Assembly: GCF_026191915.1 (NCBI RefSeq)
Contig: NZ_JAIMBY010000016.1
Coordinates: 1 to 64,000 of the forward strand
Direction of reading: 5' to 3'
DNA from: Acidiphilium sp. PA
GTDB lineage: Bacteria > Pseudomonadota > Alphaproteobacteria > Acetobacterales > Acetobacteraceae
Length of the DNA stretch: 64,000 bases
Both the position numbers and the translations under genes were made by a program. Position 1 is the first letter of the stretch, and every line of letters begins with the position of its first letter. Under the pieces are notes generated by a model that had not been told where the DNA came from, did not search any database, and was given only the letters and a program-made list of their open reading frames with translations. Positions 1 through 9,325 of this stretch are shown piece by piece.

Positions 1-105
1 ATCGCGCAGTGACTTCGCCCAATATTCCAGCGTCGCTTCGATTGATGCACTCAAAATCCATGACCTCCGACTCATGGTCACCCATTGATTCAGAGTTCAA
101 CGCGT

Positions 106-510
106 TTAGCAACTAAAAAATGCAACTGTAATGCTAACTTCGACGGGGGTGATCATCGCGCGCAGCCCGGCCGGGCCAAGAGCGCGCCGGAGCGCGATAT
201 CCCAGGGGACACCGCCATGCCACGATACGATCGTAGATCGGCTGACACCTTGGCGGACCACGACAAGGACACCGTGCGGGACGATTTGGCGGAGGGCGAA
301 GGTCAGAGGAATCTCGTTTCCGTATCCGATGGCCAGCGGGTAGGCCGATCGCGCCCAAACGCTGCGATGGGACAGCGGCGTCGATGCTGGAGCCGTGTTC
401 GTGGACATCGAGAAATCTGCGCGTGCTCCGATCGGCGTCAGCAGCAGTCCGATGATCGCGGCCACGCAAATCCTGCGCCATGAGTGACATATGACAATAG
501 TATGAAGCAT
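106..510 (-). CDS. Exported TcpQ/PilL-like small protein
   Basis: A 134-residue protein transcribed away from the secretion genes. A basic N-terminus and hydrophobic stretch (about residues 12-30, ending near GARA) look like a signal peptide. The rest contains a short domain with the pattern IPLTFALRQIVP and VPWDIALRRALG, which resembles the small secretin-N/TcpQ/PilL-type domains of envelope machines. The start is supported by AAGGAG eight bases upstream. Its position beside a Dot/Icm-type cluster suggests an envelope role in that machine, which is inference. The family call is tentative. Confidence 0.5.
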   Translation of the reverse strand: MLHTIVICHSWRRICVAAIIGLLLTPIGARADFSMSTNTAPASTPLSHRSVWARSAYPLAIGYGNEIPLTFALRQIVPHGVLVVVRQGVSRSTIVSWHGGVPWDIALRRALGPAGLRAMITPVEVSITVAFFSC

Positions 511-1273
511 ATCGGGCTCCTTGTACCAGGTTGTGCAGTATAGCGAGTTGGCACACTGCTGGATGCGAACAGCTAGCGCGCATTTTATTGCGTCCGGAAT
601 AGGCGCATCGCCTGGGCCGGTGACGCGATGGCAGCTGTAACATTCGCGTGAGGAGACCGTACCACGCGTAGGTGGACGGCAATGCGGTGCAGCCTCATCC
701 AGGCTACTAATTAAACTGCCTGAAAGAATGCGGATTTATTCAATAATTACTGAGCGTGGTTTTCGCTGACTTAACAACGATTCGTAACGTATTGATTTCG
801 AGTCTTTCCGCCGAAACCGGACGCATCGTAGGATCGCAATCCTAGGTAGCGTCGGCAATAAAACGATTTATTATTTGTACAGACAAACTGGCCCGATGGG
901 TAGATAGATGAAAACGAGAAACGCTTTTTCTGCATGAAATCTGGTTGTGCAGGCGTGATTTTCCTCTTGCTCCATTTCGCAAGTGTGCAGCAAAACAGCC
1001 AGAGTTTGCGCGGTCGTGGGATCGGTATGGCCCGGTCATGGTGCTCCGCGCTTCGAGCGGGAGCTTGCTATGTCCTCATGCCTGGACGTGCGTGCTGATG
1101 TGCGTGGCGATGAACCGAAAGACAATTCTGGTCGCCTTTACTGGTTAAATGCTGATCCGTTACTGCCTGTGCAGCACTTTTCCCGGGGTAGGTCAACAGC
1201 GGTTCCCGCTGAGATCGCACCTGACAGATCGGGCAGCGGTTCGCCTTCGGTTACGGTCGATCCGGAGACGACA
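511..1273. other. Intergenic region between divergent genes
   Basis: About 760 bases with no convincing reading frame on either strand; open frames here lack ribosome sites and protein-like composition. It separates the minus-strand exported protein from the plus-strand secretion block, so it probably holds divergent promoters. It is AT-richer around 700-900 than its surroundings. A perfect 6-bp inverted repeat with a 4-base loop lies at 829-844 (TAGGAT/ATCCTA). A weaker one lies at 874-887 (TTTGT/ACAAA). I could not place -35/-10 boxes with confidence. Confidence 0.4.
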
Positions 1274-2017
1274 ATGATCATGCGCCTGATGACCCTGCGG
1301 CAGTGCTCGGTGGCATTGATCGGGGCGACACTCGGGATGGCGGACGATGCGGTCCGAGACCTGGCCGCCTCGCTTGATCTTATGGCGCCCCAAAAGGGTA
1401 TCGCACGGCTCGCTCCTGATAGAGTCCTCGAGCCTGGCACCCTTCGTACCACCACGCGGCTCTACACCCCGCGACAACTCGCCTTTCTGGCAAGAGCCTG
1501 GCTGAACCGTGTTCCCATACACGAAATGTCGTCCGAGCTGGCACGGAGCGAGAGCGCCATCAAGCGCAAGCTTCGGAAAATGGGTTTCTTGCAGCGAAAA
1601 CGCGCAAAAGCCTGGACAGAGCTCGCGACCCTGACAGGAATCGCGACGCGGCAAGCCTCGGAGCGCGCCATCGACGACATGCTGTCCGCTCAAGGGTCAC
1701 CGCCAGCCGAAACAAGGTCGATCTTTCGCTGGACGCTGGACCGTACAGCCACACTCTGCGCACGCTGGCTGGAGGGATGGACTCCCGCCGCGATCGCCCG
1801 CGACCTGGGGACGACGCCGGGATCGGTGTCGACACGAGCGACGCGGGCGTGTCTCCCTGGCCGGACCCGGGAAGCGGATGGACGCTTGCTGATGCGCGAG
1901 ACGGGATATATCTGCCTGGATCGGGAGCGGGGGGAATATTTCTGGTCGCGCCGACAAACCGCGACCCAGTCGGCCTACCGGGCGGCTCAAGCATCCGCTT
2001 GCTTCGCGTTTTGCTAG
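1274..2017 (+). CDS. Helix-turn-helix DNA-binding protein, putative regulator
   Basis: The start is placed at the ATG at 1274 because GGAG lies six bases upstream; the frame stays open to 983 but lacks a ribosome site there. The 247-residue product has at least two helix-turn-helix-like segments. One is near residues 75-105 (VPIHEMSSELARSESAIKRK) and a GcrA-like one is near 165-190 (GWTPAAIARDLGTTPGSVST). No enzymatic motif is seen. It is the first gene of the plus-strand block, just ahead of the secretion genes, so a role in controlling transfer is plausible but not shown. Confidence 0.6.
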   Translation: MIMRLMTLRQCSVALIGATLGMADDAVRDLAASLDLMAPQKGIARLAPDRVLEPGTLRTTTRLYTPRQLAFLARAWLNRVPIHEMSSELARSESAIKRKLRKMGFLQRKRAKAWTELATLTGIATRQASERAIDDMLSAQGSPPAETRSIFRWTLDRTATLCARWLEGWTPAAIARDLGTTPGSVSTRATRACLPGRTREADGRLLMRETGYICLDRERGEYFWSRRQTATQSAYRAAQASACFAFC

Positions 2018-2129
2018 CGTGAAGCTTGTTGCTCGGGCCCCGAAGATTTTTTGCCAGGCTCGATTTGCGATGCCTTCCCGTTTTCATCTTCCGGTCGTCG
2101 TCTGGCCGTGATGAGAAAGGATGGCCACC

Positions 2130-2759
2130 ATGATGAACCGAAGCGAAGCGGTCTCGCGTAAGCTGGTCGACCCCAGTTTTCTTCTGCGTCTGATCAGGCT
2201 CCAGCAATATGGGAATCTAACGTTCGCGTCGACGCTTTTGTTGGTGGTTGCACTGTGGGGCTGGCAGCGGCTGCATCCACCCGCCATGATTCCGGTCGCC
2301 ACCGGTCGTAACAGCCGTCCGGTCGCCATCGTGCCGCTCGATCGACCGCTGTTGTCGGATCGGCGGGTTCTGCAATGGACGGCGGATACGGTGCGCGGGG
2401 CCTATGCCATCAACTGGAAGAATTACGCGACCCATCTTGATCGGGTGGCACCGCGATTCACGACACCAGCGTGGAACTCTTTCGCTGCATCGCTGAAAAA
2501 GTCTGGAAATCTTGCGAAAATCCGGTCCGCGCGGATGGTCGGCTGGGTTGTGCCGGACGGTGCCGCCCGCATCATCGATAAGGGGGTGATCGGCCCCTAC
2601 TACACTTGGGAAATTTTGGATCCGGTCACCGTCCGGTATGAGAACCAGACCGAGCAGATCAATGACGTGCTCAACGTCAAAATCTGGGTCCGCCGCGCGT
2701 CCTTTGGTCATGACAAAGCCGGTGTCGCCATCGAGCAGATCAACGCGGTACCGCAATGA
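2130..2759 (+). CDS. dotJ-like: DotI/IcmL-family inner-membrane protein, first copy (DotJ-like position)
   Basis: A 209-residue protein with one N-terminal membrane segment (about residues 30-48) followed by a periplasmic domain of the DotI/IcmL/TraM type. Family-like features are the RVLQWTADTV and AYAINWKNY segments and the closing VKIWVRRAS strand. An ATG at 2121 is also in frame, but AAGGA sits correctly only for 2130. The next gene is a paralogue overlapping by four bases (ATGA). In Legionella DotJ/IcmM precedes DotI/IcmL, and this gene occupies that place. It is full length rather than DotJ-like and short, so it may be a second DotI. Confidence 0.8.
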   Translation: MMNRSEAVSRKLVDPSFLLRLIRLQQYGNLTFASTLLLVVALWGWQRLHPPAMIPVATGRNSRPVAIVPLDRPLLSDRRVLQWTADTVRGAYAINWKNYATHLDRVAPRFTTPAWNSFAASLKKSGNLAKIRSARMVGWVVPDGAARIIDKGVIGPYYTWEILDPVTVRYENQTEQINDVLNVKIWVRRASFGHDKAGVAIEQINAVPQ

Positions 2760-3427
2760 GTCTCGCGCTGGACATCTCCCCATCCCGCAATATCGCCACG
2801 GCAGAACTGGCCGTGTCTGAAACCCATCTCGTCGTCGGCCTTTACCAACGGCTGGTGCGCGGTGCGGTTCTCTCGATCGCGCAGGGGATCGTCGGGTGCC
2901 TCGTCCTCGTTGCGGCAGCCCCGACCCTCCTATCCCCGCCAGTGCCGCCGGTCGAGGCGATCGGCACAACGGTATCCTTCCGCATCACGCCGCTTCATAA
3001 TCTGGCCCTGAGCGAGGCCTACATCGCTCGCTGGGCGGCCCGGACCATTACCTCGGCCTATGCGATCGACCCGGTTGATTTCCAGGCGATTCTGACGCGT
3101 GTGCGCCAGCGGTTCAGCACTGCGGCGTGGCAATCTTTTGCTGCGTCCTACAAGGCAGGCGGCTCGGAGAGCGATCTGCATAAGCTGTTGGCGGAAGCAT
3201 TGACCGGCTTCGCCCAGCGAGCCGCGGACCCGGTGGTCGTGCATCGCACCTTCGGTCGCGACGCCCGCTTTACCGTTGCTTTCCCGATGATCGTGACATG
3301 GCAGAACCCGAATGGCCTGGTGTCGCGCCGCTATGACGTCCACGTCGTGGTGCGCCGGACGTCAGTCATGCGCCACGCGGGCGGGCTCGAGATCATGAAA
3401 TTCACCGCCATCAGCAAAGGATCCTGA
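2756..3427 (+). CDS. dotI: DotI/IcmL-family inner-membrane protein, second copy
   Basis: A 223-residue paralogue of the preceding gene, with a membrane segment near residues 40-60 and the same periplasmic pattern (ARWAARTITSAYAIDPVDFQ, then a VHVVVRRTS strand). In Dot/Icm and IncI conjugation systems DotI/IcmL/TraM is part of the inner-membrane complex around the translocation channel. It is translationally coupled to the upstream copy by ATGA and followed one base later by dotH. Having two adjacent members suggests a hetero-oligomer, as proposed for DotI and DotJ in Legionella. Confidence 0.85.
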   Translation: MSLALDISPSRNIATAELAVSETHLVVGLYQRLVRGAVLSIAQGIVGCLVLVAAAPTLLSPPVPPVEAIGTTVSFRITPLHNLALSEAYIARWAARTITSAYAIDPVDFQAILTRVRQRFSTAAWQSFAASYKAGGSESDLHKLLAEALTGFAQRAADPVVVHRTFGRDARFTVAFPMIVTWQNPNGLVSRRYDVHVVVRRTSVMRHAGGLEIMKFTAISKGS

Positions 3428-3428
3428 A

Positions 3429-4436
3429 ATGCGCGATCGTCCGACGATCAAACGGTCTGTATGGCTTGGCGCCGTCGCGGTATTGGTGGCTCTCCCGGTC
3501 GCTTCGTTCGGGCAGAGTGCGAACAACGGTCAGGCCGCGCCTCCGCCTGCCTTTACGGCATGGCCCGGTGCGAAACACCCGGCCTTCGATGCGGCGGAGC
3601 AGGCCCAGAGTCCACTCGCGCCCTGGATGATCCAGCGTCTGGCGCATCGCTATCATGAAGATGAGCGCGCGGAGACCCAGGCGGCCATTCCGATGCAAGC
3701 GGTACCGACAACGACGTCGGTTGCGGCCGGATTCGGGCCCGGCAGTGTCACCACGATCATTCAAACCGTGATCGGCTATCCGACCGCCGTCACGTTCGTG
3801 GACTCGACCGGCGCGCCATGGCCGATCGCCTGGACTGAATCGAGTGCGACCAAGGGAGGTGGTGATTGCAGCGGAGGCGGCGGGGCTGCACAGCAAGGGC
3901 CTCCGGCTGGCGGTGCGCCTGCCGTCATGTCATCCGGATTTCGGGTGTGCGTCCCATTCAAAGGATCGAACACGCTCGAGATCATGCCGCAATCGCGGTA
4001 TCCACGTGGCGGCCTCCTGGTCAATCTCGTGGATGCACCACAGCCGCTCAGCTTCCTGCTGGTCTCCGGCACGAGGGCCTATGACTCGACGGTGGATGTG
4101 CGACTGCTCCAGTCCGGTCCTGACGCAAAGCCCCGGATCATCGCGCGGCAGAATGCCCCTGAGACCGGGGCGCCGTACCTCACCGCGATGCTTGACGGCG
4201 AACCCCCGGCATCGGCGGTGCCGTTGGCTGTCGTCGGGGGATCGCCCGAGAACATCCGCGCCTGGCGCTACCGTCATCAGCTGGTCGTTCGTACCCGCTA
4301 CACGATCCTCTCGCCGGAATGGGATGCGAGCGAACACTCGGTCGGCGGGGTGACGATCTACGTGATGCCGCCCACGCCTGTGATCCTGATGTCTGCGGCG
4401 GGACATACTTTCTCTGTGAGCTTCAAGGAGGACTGA
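3429..4436 (+). CDS. dotH: DotH/IcmK (TraN-like) core-complex protein
   Basis: A 335-residue exported protein. A signal peptide spans about residues 1-30, ending near ASFGQS. The DotH/IcmK signature follows near residue 100: TVIGYPTAVTFVDSTGAPWP, which carries the conserved VTFxDxxGxPWPI pattern. The C-terminus has the VTIYVMPP strand seen in VirB9-like folds. In type IVB systems DotH forms the outer-membrane core with DotC, DotD and DotG. It sits between dotI and dotG as in Legionella icmLKE. A glycine/proline-rich insert (GDCSGGGGAAQQGPP) interrupts the middle of the protein. Confidence 0.9.
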   Translation: MRDRPTIKRSVWLGAVAVLVALPVASFGQSANNGQAAPPPAFTAWPGAKHPAFDAAEQAQSPLAPWMIQRLAHRYHEDERAETQAAIPMQAVPTTTSVAAGFGPGSVTTIIQTVIGYPTAVTFVDSTGAPWPIAWTESSATKGGGDCSGGGGAAQQGPPAGGAPAVMSSGFRVCVPFKGSNTLEIMPQSRYPRGGLLVNLVDAPQPLSFLLVSGTRAYDSTVDVRLLQSGPDAKPRIIARQNAPETGAPYLTAMLDGEPPASAVPLAVVGGSPENIRAWRYRHQLVVRTRYTILSPEWDASEHSVGGVTIYVMPPTPVILMSAAGHTFSVSFKED

Positions 4437-4438
4437 TC

Positions 4439-5620
4439 ATGTCGATCTTTCGGCGAATGCGCGCGAACCGCTCTGCAAGGCGCACCGGGATCATTGGCGG
4501 GATCATTGCCGTCGCCTTCGGCATCGGTGCCTGGCACGAATTCGGAGGAAAGGCAGCGCAGCCCGTTAAGGTCGCCGCTTCCGCCTTGCCGGACACCGAT
4601 GCGTCCCCGGGCGGCGATCAGGCCACGCCATACATCCGTAACGTGACCACGGAGGAGATCAGGCGCACGGCGCTCGCCGCGGTCCACCAAAACCGCTCGG
4701 CAACCGCAATCCTTCCTCCTGCGGTCACAGCAACGCCTTCGGAGGTCGATCTCCCGGCGCCGGTGCCTCCTGCACCGCAGCCCGCGACAACGATTCCGAT
4801 ATCGTACCAGAAGCCATCGGTCGCGGGTGTCACGGATCCTCCGCCATCGCTCAACATCGCCCGCTACAACGCCTACAAAACCGCGCTGGGTTCTCTTCAG
4901 GGCGAGATGCCGGGGCCCTCTTACGCCACCCATGTCTACGTCAACAGCGATGCAAAGCCGCCGCGTCCTCCTGCCAGCGGCTTGTCCGGCAGATCGGCGA
5001 ACGTGGCTGCCCGCGTCGTACCCACTGCTGCATCCGGTCCGGCGCCGACCCCGGCTGAGACGGTCCTGATCCCCGCGGACCGCGGGATCTACGGCGAGAC
5101 CCTGACTGGCGTCAGCAGTGACCAGAGCGGCGGGACGGTTGTCGTCCAGGCCGAAAGCGGCCCGATCGCCGGCGACCGGATGAGTGGGCGCTTTACGACG
5201 GCGGGCGATCGGCTGGTCGTGAAGCTTGATCGGCTTTCGCTGCAGGACGGACAATCGGTGCCAATCGACGCGCTGGTCGTTGCCCCCAATTCCGTGCAGG
5301 AAGCGGTCGCTACCAGCGTCGATCACCATTATGCCGAGCGCTTCGTCCTGCCGATCGCCGCCGCTTTCGTCGAAGGGCTCGGTCAGGCGATCGAGTCGGC
5401 GAACTCGGTGATCCAGGAAAGTGCGTTGGGCGGCGTGACCCAATTCAATCACCTCAATCTCGGCCAGTCGCTCGGCGTCGCGGCCGGTACGGCGGGGCAG
5501 ACGGCGGGGCAGCTGATCCAGAACACCGCACCGCACGGCCCGACCGTGGAGCTCGCCGCGGACGCCGACGTCGGCATTTTGTTCCTCAAACCCGTCAAGG
5601 CGCCGGCCGGCGAACATTGA
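4439..5620 (+). CDS. dotG: DotG/IcmE (TraO-like) VirB10-type channel protein
   Basis: A start at 4439 is chosen because AAGGAGG lies seven bases upstream and the ATG follows directly on the dotH stop; the frame is open further up but inside dotH. The 393-residue product has one membrane segment (about 14-32), a proline/alanine-rich linker, and a C-terminal VirB10-like domain. That domain starts near residue 215 with IPADRGIYGETLTG and includes the YAERFVLPIAAAFVEGLGQA helix. Legionella DotG is over 1000 residues because of a repeat-rich middle, which is absent here. DotG spans inner and outer membranes in the core complex. Confidence 0.9.
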   Translation: MSIFRRMRANRSARRTGIIGGIIAVAFGIGAWHEFGGKAAQPVKVAASALPDTDASPGGDQATPYIRNVTTEEIRRTALAAVHQNRSATAILPPAVTATPSEVDLPAPVPPAPQPATTIPISYQKPSVAGVTDPPPSLNIARYNAYKTALGSLQGEMPGPSYATHVYVNSDAKPPRPPASGLSGRSANVAARVVPTAASGPAPTPAETVLIPADRGIYGETLTGVSSDQSGGTVVVQAESGPIAGDRMSGRFTTAGDRLVVKLDRLSLQDGQSVPIDALVVAPNSVQEAVATSVDHHYAERFVLPIAAAFVEGLGQAIESANSVIQESALGGVTQFNHLNLGQSLGVAAGTAGQTAGQLIQNTAPHGPTVELAADADVGILFLKPVKAPAGEH

Positions 5621-5677
5621 GGTTTCTCGTTTGCATCATCCGCCGGGACGATCACGCTTCGATCAAGGAGACCAGCC

Positions 5678-6970
5678 ATGGACACGACGATTGACCTGCC
5701 GCCCGAATTCACCGGACCGCCACTCTACCAACCGGCCGACGGCACCGGACCGGAGCATGTAGACGGACACGGGACCGCCGGACACGCCGCGGATGAGTGT
5801 GTCGGTGAGACCGCGAGCGATGGTGCATCGGGTGGAGGCAGGGAGGGGGGTGGTCCCGGTTTCTCGGGACCGGCGGCGCCGCCCGCGCGTGCGCCGGTTT
5901 CCGCTTCTCGAAAACCACGGCGGCAGGGGTTCCTGTTCGCCACCACGGCGATCGTCGTCGTGGCGGTTTCCGCGGGCGTGATCCTGCACAAACCGCTGCT
6001 CGCGACCATTGCCCGCCTGAGACATGAGACTGCTGCCACCGGCACTATCCCCCTGCCGAAAGCTCATAACTCCGCGAGCGTGCTCAACCATCCGACTGCT
6101 GGCAAGACACCACTGAACACCGCGATCCCGGGCCTTTCCGTATCGCCCATGTTCGGCAAGAGCCCCGCTAAATCAACCACCACACCGAAACCGCCACCGA
6201 CGCCTGCACCGCCCGGACAGAGATCGTCGGCGATCACCACGGCCGCGACAAATGGGGCTCCCGGCGCGATCAGGGCGTCCGTAACCGGGATCGCGCCCTC
6301 CCCTATGCCGGGTGTCGGAACGGGCCCAGGCTCAACGACGCAGCTTGCGACACCGGCGGTTCCGGCGGATGCTGCCGTAACGAGAGCCACGCCGGCAAGC
6401 GCAAAAATTGTGCCGCCCTCGCCGCTCGTCGGACCCATCCCGCCGGCCGGCACGCTCCAGTCGGTCCCTCATCCCGTAAAGGTCGCGACACAGCTCATCG
6501 CCGCCCCGGCGTCGCGCACCTATGAGGTCAAGACGATGTCGCTGGTGGCAGCACTCGCCCGTCTTGTGGCGGAGCTGCGGAGCCAGAACGCCGCCATGCA
6601 AACCGAAATCTCCACGCTCCGCCATCAGGTGGATCACCAGATGCTGGCCTTCAACCAGCGCCTGACCTTCGACCAGGCGCACGACGCCCTCGCGCTTGCG
6701 GGCGCGTCGGACCCCGCCGCGCAGGCGCAGAGACCGTTGCCGGTCCACTCGGCGCAGATCTTCCCGGCGGCAGAACCGCACGTCGCACCGGTCAGCCCCG
6801 CTTCCTACCGCATCCAGGCCGCCAGCCCCGGCCTTGCCATGCTGATCCGCCACGGCGTGACCTACGAAGTCTCGGTCGGCAGCGTCGTGCCCGGCGTGGG
6901 ACGGGTGATCTCGATCGTGCAGTACGGATCGGGATGGATCGTCACGACCGACCACGGCGTGATCCGCTGA
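5678..6970 (+). CDS. dotF: DotF/IcmG (TraP-like) inner-membrane protein
   Basis: A 430-residue protein with a glycine/proline-rich cytoplasmic N-terminus, one membrane segment near residues 86-105, a long proline/threonine-rich linker, and a coiled-coil segment near 285-330 (LVAELRSQNAAMQTEISTLR). The globular C-terminus ends in GSVVPGVGRVISI and WIVTTDHGVIR, which resemble the IncI TraP end. It has the dotF/icmG/traP place between dotG and dotE. In Legionella DotF links the core and the inner-membrane platform. The family assignment rests on position and topology more than on sequence. Confidence 0.7.
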   Translation: MDTTIDLPPEFTGPPLYQPADGTGPEHVDGHGTAGHAADECVGETASDGASGGGREGGGPGFSGPAAPPARAPVSASRKPRRQGFLFATTAIVVVAVSAGVILHKPLLATIARLRHETAATGTIPLPKAHNSASVLNHPTAGKTPLNTAIPGLSVSPMFGKSPAKSTTTPKPPPTPAPPGQRSSAITTAATNGAPGAIRASVTGIAPSPMPGVGTGPGSTTQLATPAVPADAAVTRATPASAKIVPPSPLVGPIPPAGTLQSVPHPVKVATQLIAAPASRTYEVKTMSLVAALARLVAELRSQNAAMQTEISTLRHQVDHQMLAFNQRLTFDQAHDALALAGASDPAAQAQRPLPVHSAQIFPAAEPHVAPVSPASYRIQAASPGLAMLIRHGVTYEVSVGSVVPGVGRVISIVQYGSGWIVTTDHGVIR

Positions 6971-6994
6971 GCAGGCGGGCGGGGAGGGGACGCC

Positions 6995-7534
6995 ATGCAG
7001 GGCTTCGTGAATTTCAGCACGGACATCGCCAATGTCCTGAGTATCCTGATCCCGTTGATCTGCTTTGTGGTCGGGCTCTCCTGCTTCCTCCTCGCCGGGT
7101 ACGGCGCATGGCAGATGATGAAGCCCGGCACCTACTGGTCCTCCCGGAAATATATGCCGCCCCTGCTGCTACTGTTCGGGACGGTGCTGGTCGATTTCAA
7201 CAAATTCCTCAATTTCTCCAACAACACGTTCGGAGGGGGGACTCAGACCTCGATCCAGACGGGGTTTACCCCCTTCACCGCGCCGCAGGTCGGCGGAACC
7301 GGCATGATGGGATCGACGCCCGAGCAGAGTTTTCTCAACATCATCTCAGCGTTTTCCGCCTTCTTCGTGGCCTATGGGGCATTCAACGTGCTCCTCGCCT
7401 GGCTCGGCGCGAAGGCTGTCGCCGAGGGCAAGCGGCGGCACGGCTACTCCTTGCCAATGGTGCAATTCGTCTTCGGGATCGCCCTGATGAACATCGTGTT
7501 CATCTCACAGACGATCATGGGGTATTTCACATGA
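6995..7534 (+). CDS. dotE: DotE/IcmC (TraQ-like) membrane protein
   Basis: A 179-residue polytopic protein with strong hydrophobic segments near residues 12-40, 50-65, 110-135 and 150-175. It contains the pattern PGTYWSSRKYMPPLLLLFGT and a YGAFNVLLAWLGAK segment typical of the IcmC/DotE/TraQ-DotV group. It lies directly after dotF, matching the icmG-icmC order. A purine-rich ribosome site (GGGGAGGGGA) precedes the ATG. Its exact role in the type IVB machine is not defined; it is an inner-membrane component. Confidence 0.75.
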   Translation: MQGFVNFSTDIANVLSILIPLICFVVGLSCFLLAGYGAWQMMKPGTYWSSRKYMPPLLLLFGTVLVDFNKFLNFSNNTFGGGTQTSIQTGFTPFTAPQVGGTGMMGSTPEQSFLNIISAFSAFFVAYGAFNVLLAWLGAKAVAEGKRRHGYSLPMVQFVFGIALMNIVFISQTIMGYFT

Positions 7535-7983
7535 TCTGGTCTCGCATGAACGGCTCCAACCTAAACGGATCTGGCGCTAAAGCCGGCGTACCCGATCTCC
7601 CGATCCCCGATTTCGAGACGCGGGTGGCGTCTCTGCGCATCGCCCATGGGCCGGGCTGCCGCGACCTGGCCCGCGCCGCGATGGCGGACCTGACGCAGGC
7701 CCAGCGCGACCGGGTCGTCAACGAAGCCGTCTGCCGGGCGCGCCGCGCGAAGGTCGAATGGGAAATCCAACACGGCCTGCGCCCCGATCACGAGGCGTTC
7801 CTGGACAATTTTGCCGCAGCACTTCTCCGACTGCCCGATCACGATCGCGGCCGGCGGCTGCGCCGCTGCCCCAAAGTGCTGCGCGAGCATGTCATGCCGC
7901 TGATCGCGGAATACCAAGTTGACGCCAGGAATTTCCTTGTCGCCGCAGGCCTCGTGAACCCGGCGACGCTGCCGGTTTCGTGA
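7531..7983 (+). CDS. Unknown 150-residue protein within the secretion operon
   Basis: It starts at the ATG overlapping the dotE stop (ATGA), so it is translationally coupled. The product is soluble and rich in charged residues, with no signal peptide or membrane segment. Recognisable stretches are DLTQAQRDRVVNEAVCRARR and HDRGRRLRRCPKVLREHV. It interrupts the otherwise Legionella-like order icmC-icmD. I do not recognise a family. The tight coupling suggests a cytoplasmic accessory or chaperone of the machine, which is inference only. Confidence 0.6.
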   Translation: MIWSRMNGSNLNGSGAKAGVPDLPIPDFETRVASLRIAHGPGCRDLARAAMADLTQAQRDRVVNEAVCRARRAKVEWEIQHGLRPDHEAFLDNFAAALLRLPDHDRGRRLRRCPKVLREHVMPLIAEYQVDARNFLVAAGLVNPATLPVS

Positions 7984-8094
7984 AGATTGTTTTTACGTGC
8001 GACGCTAATTTCCCGCGTGTCGTTTGCATCCTTTGCCCGCAGCATTGGCTTCACGAGAGGGAATTTCCCCTCCGTTTCAGGAGCCTGATGACTG

Positions 8095-8553
8095 ATGGAT
8101 ACCATCAACACCCCGAAGGCACCGCGGCGGTTTCGCCGTCTTGCCAAAACCCTCAAGTCCCGGAACGCCCTCGCGTTGGGTCTGGCCACACTCGCGGTCG
8201 CAGCGGCGGTTCATCCGGCGTTCGCGGCCACGGCCGCAGGGGCCGGCGACACGCTCGGTGGCCGGATGCAGGCGGCGTCCACCGACCTGCTCACCGGCAC
8301 AACGTATATCGGCGACCTTTTCAGCTACGGGCTTGCGCTCGTGGCGGCACTGGCGTCCGGCTATACGTTCTTCCATAACCGCAAGAACCCCAACTCGAGC
8401 GAGCACCGGCTCGGCTATGCTATCGCCGGTCTCGTGGCCACGGGTTTTTTTGCGACGCTCCCGAGCATCGTCAATTACTCGAGCCAGACGGTCTCGGCGG
8501 CGAACTCAACCGTGACTGGCCAGCAACAGCAGCTGACGTTCGGCCAAGGCTGA
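8095..8553 (+). CDS. dotP: DotP/IcmD (TraR-like) membrane protein
   Basis: A 152-residue protein with a basic N-terminus and a hydrophobic segment ending in HPAFAATA (signal or membrane anchor, about residues 25-45). Two further membrane segments follow, near 75-92 and 105-122. The FSYGLALVAALASGYTFF and FATLPSIVNYSSQT stretches fit the IcmD/DotP/TraR family of about 130 residues. It sits between dotE and dotN, as icmC-icmD-icmJ in Legionella. A CAGGAG about eleven bases upstream is the probable ribosome site. Confidence 0.8.
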   Translation: MDTINTPKAPRRFRRLAKTLKSRNALALGLATLAVAAAVHPAFAATAAGAGDTLGGRMQAASTDLLTGTTYIGDLFSYGLALVAALASGYTFFHNRKNPNSSEHRLGYAIAGLVATGFFATLPSIVNYSSQTVSAANSTVTGQQQQLTFGQG

Positions 8554-8559
8554 GTTGCG

Positions 8560-9285
8560 ATGACGACCTCCGCGACCCTCTCGATCGGCGTTCACCCGTC
8601 CAGCCTCGGCGGTTACGGCCTGGGCTTGTGGGTTGCCAGTCGGAAGGTGGCGGAGACGTCCCGGTTGCATTGCCAACTCTGCGGATTGCCGTTCGCCGGC
8701 GATCCGCTGATTTTTTTCCGTGACGGCGATCGCCGTCGTTGCGATGCCGGCAATCTGCTCGAGGCGTGTCCGGCCTGCGTTCTCGTCCAGGGGGCAGGGC
8801 GACTGACCGCCGCGCGCGAGATCCTCCCGATCTGGTTGCCCGAGATGTCGCAGCGCGGGCTCAACCGCCTGACCTCCAGCCTGCACGAGCGTGCATACAC
8901 GATCGGCCTGCCGGTCGATTTCTCCGGCGCACCACGCGAGGACAGCCCACACGCACGCCAGATCCTCAAAATCTGGGCCGGTCTTCTTGACCGCTGGATA
9001 CTGCTTCGCGAGACGGCGGGGATCCGGACGGTCACGGATGTGGTCGATATCTGCCTCGCCCATGATCCGGTACGCGGCACCTGTCCGCCGCGCCTTGTCC
9101 CCGGACTGCGATTTCTGCACCGGGGTCGTTTTTATGCGGGCGGGCAGGATGTCTACCCGACGTTCATCGCCCGCAATCGTCAATTCCGTGAAGCCGCCGC
9201 ACCAGCTGCGCCGCTGGCTGCAACCGCGACCTCACCGTCGGCATCTCGACCAGAGCCGGCTCTCGCCGTCCGTGCAGTCGGATGA
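8560..9285 (+). CDS. dotN: DotN/IcmJ (TraT-like) zinc-binding protein
   Basis: A 241-residue cytoplasmic protein with two CxxC pairs near residues 32-70 (CQLCG and CPAC), the zinc site expected in IcmJ/DotN. The IWLPEMSQRGLNRL segment also fits the family. In Legionella DotN belongs to the coupling complex with DotL, DotM, IcmS and IcmW. It follows dotP by six bases, keeping the icmD-icmJ order. A low-complexity Ala/Pro tail (after about residue 210) has no counterpart that I recognise. Confidence 0.85.
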   Translation: MTTSATLSIGVHPSSLGGYGLGLWVASRKVAETSRLHCQLCGLPFAGDPLIFFRDGDRRRCDAGNLLEACPACVLVQGAGRLTAAREILPIWLPEMSQRGLNRLTSSLHERAYTIGLPVDFSGAPREDSPHARQILKIWAGLLDRWILLRETAGIRTVTDVVDICLAHDPVRGTCPPRLVPGLRFLHRGRFYAGGQDVYPTFIARNRQFREAAAPAAPLAATATSPSASRPEPALAVRAVG

Positions 9286-9325
9286 GGTTCGCTGAGCACG
9301 CACATCAATGAAACAGGAGGGCTTC

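Noticed and set aside
4319-4438. Upstream extension of the dotG frame
   Set aside because: It lies inside dotH in another frame, and AAGGAGG places the real start at 4439.
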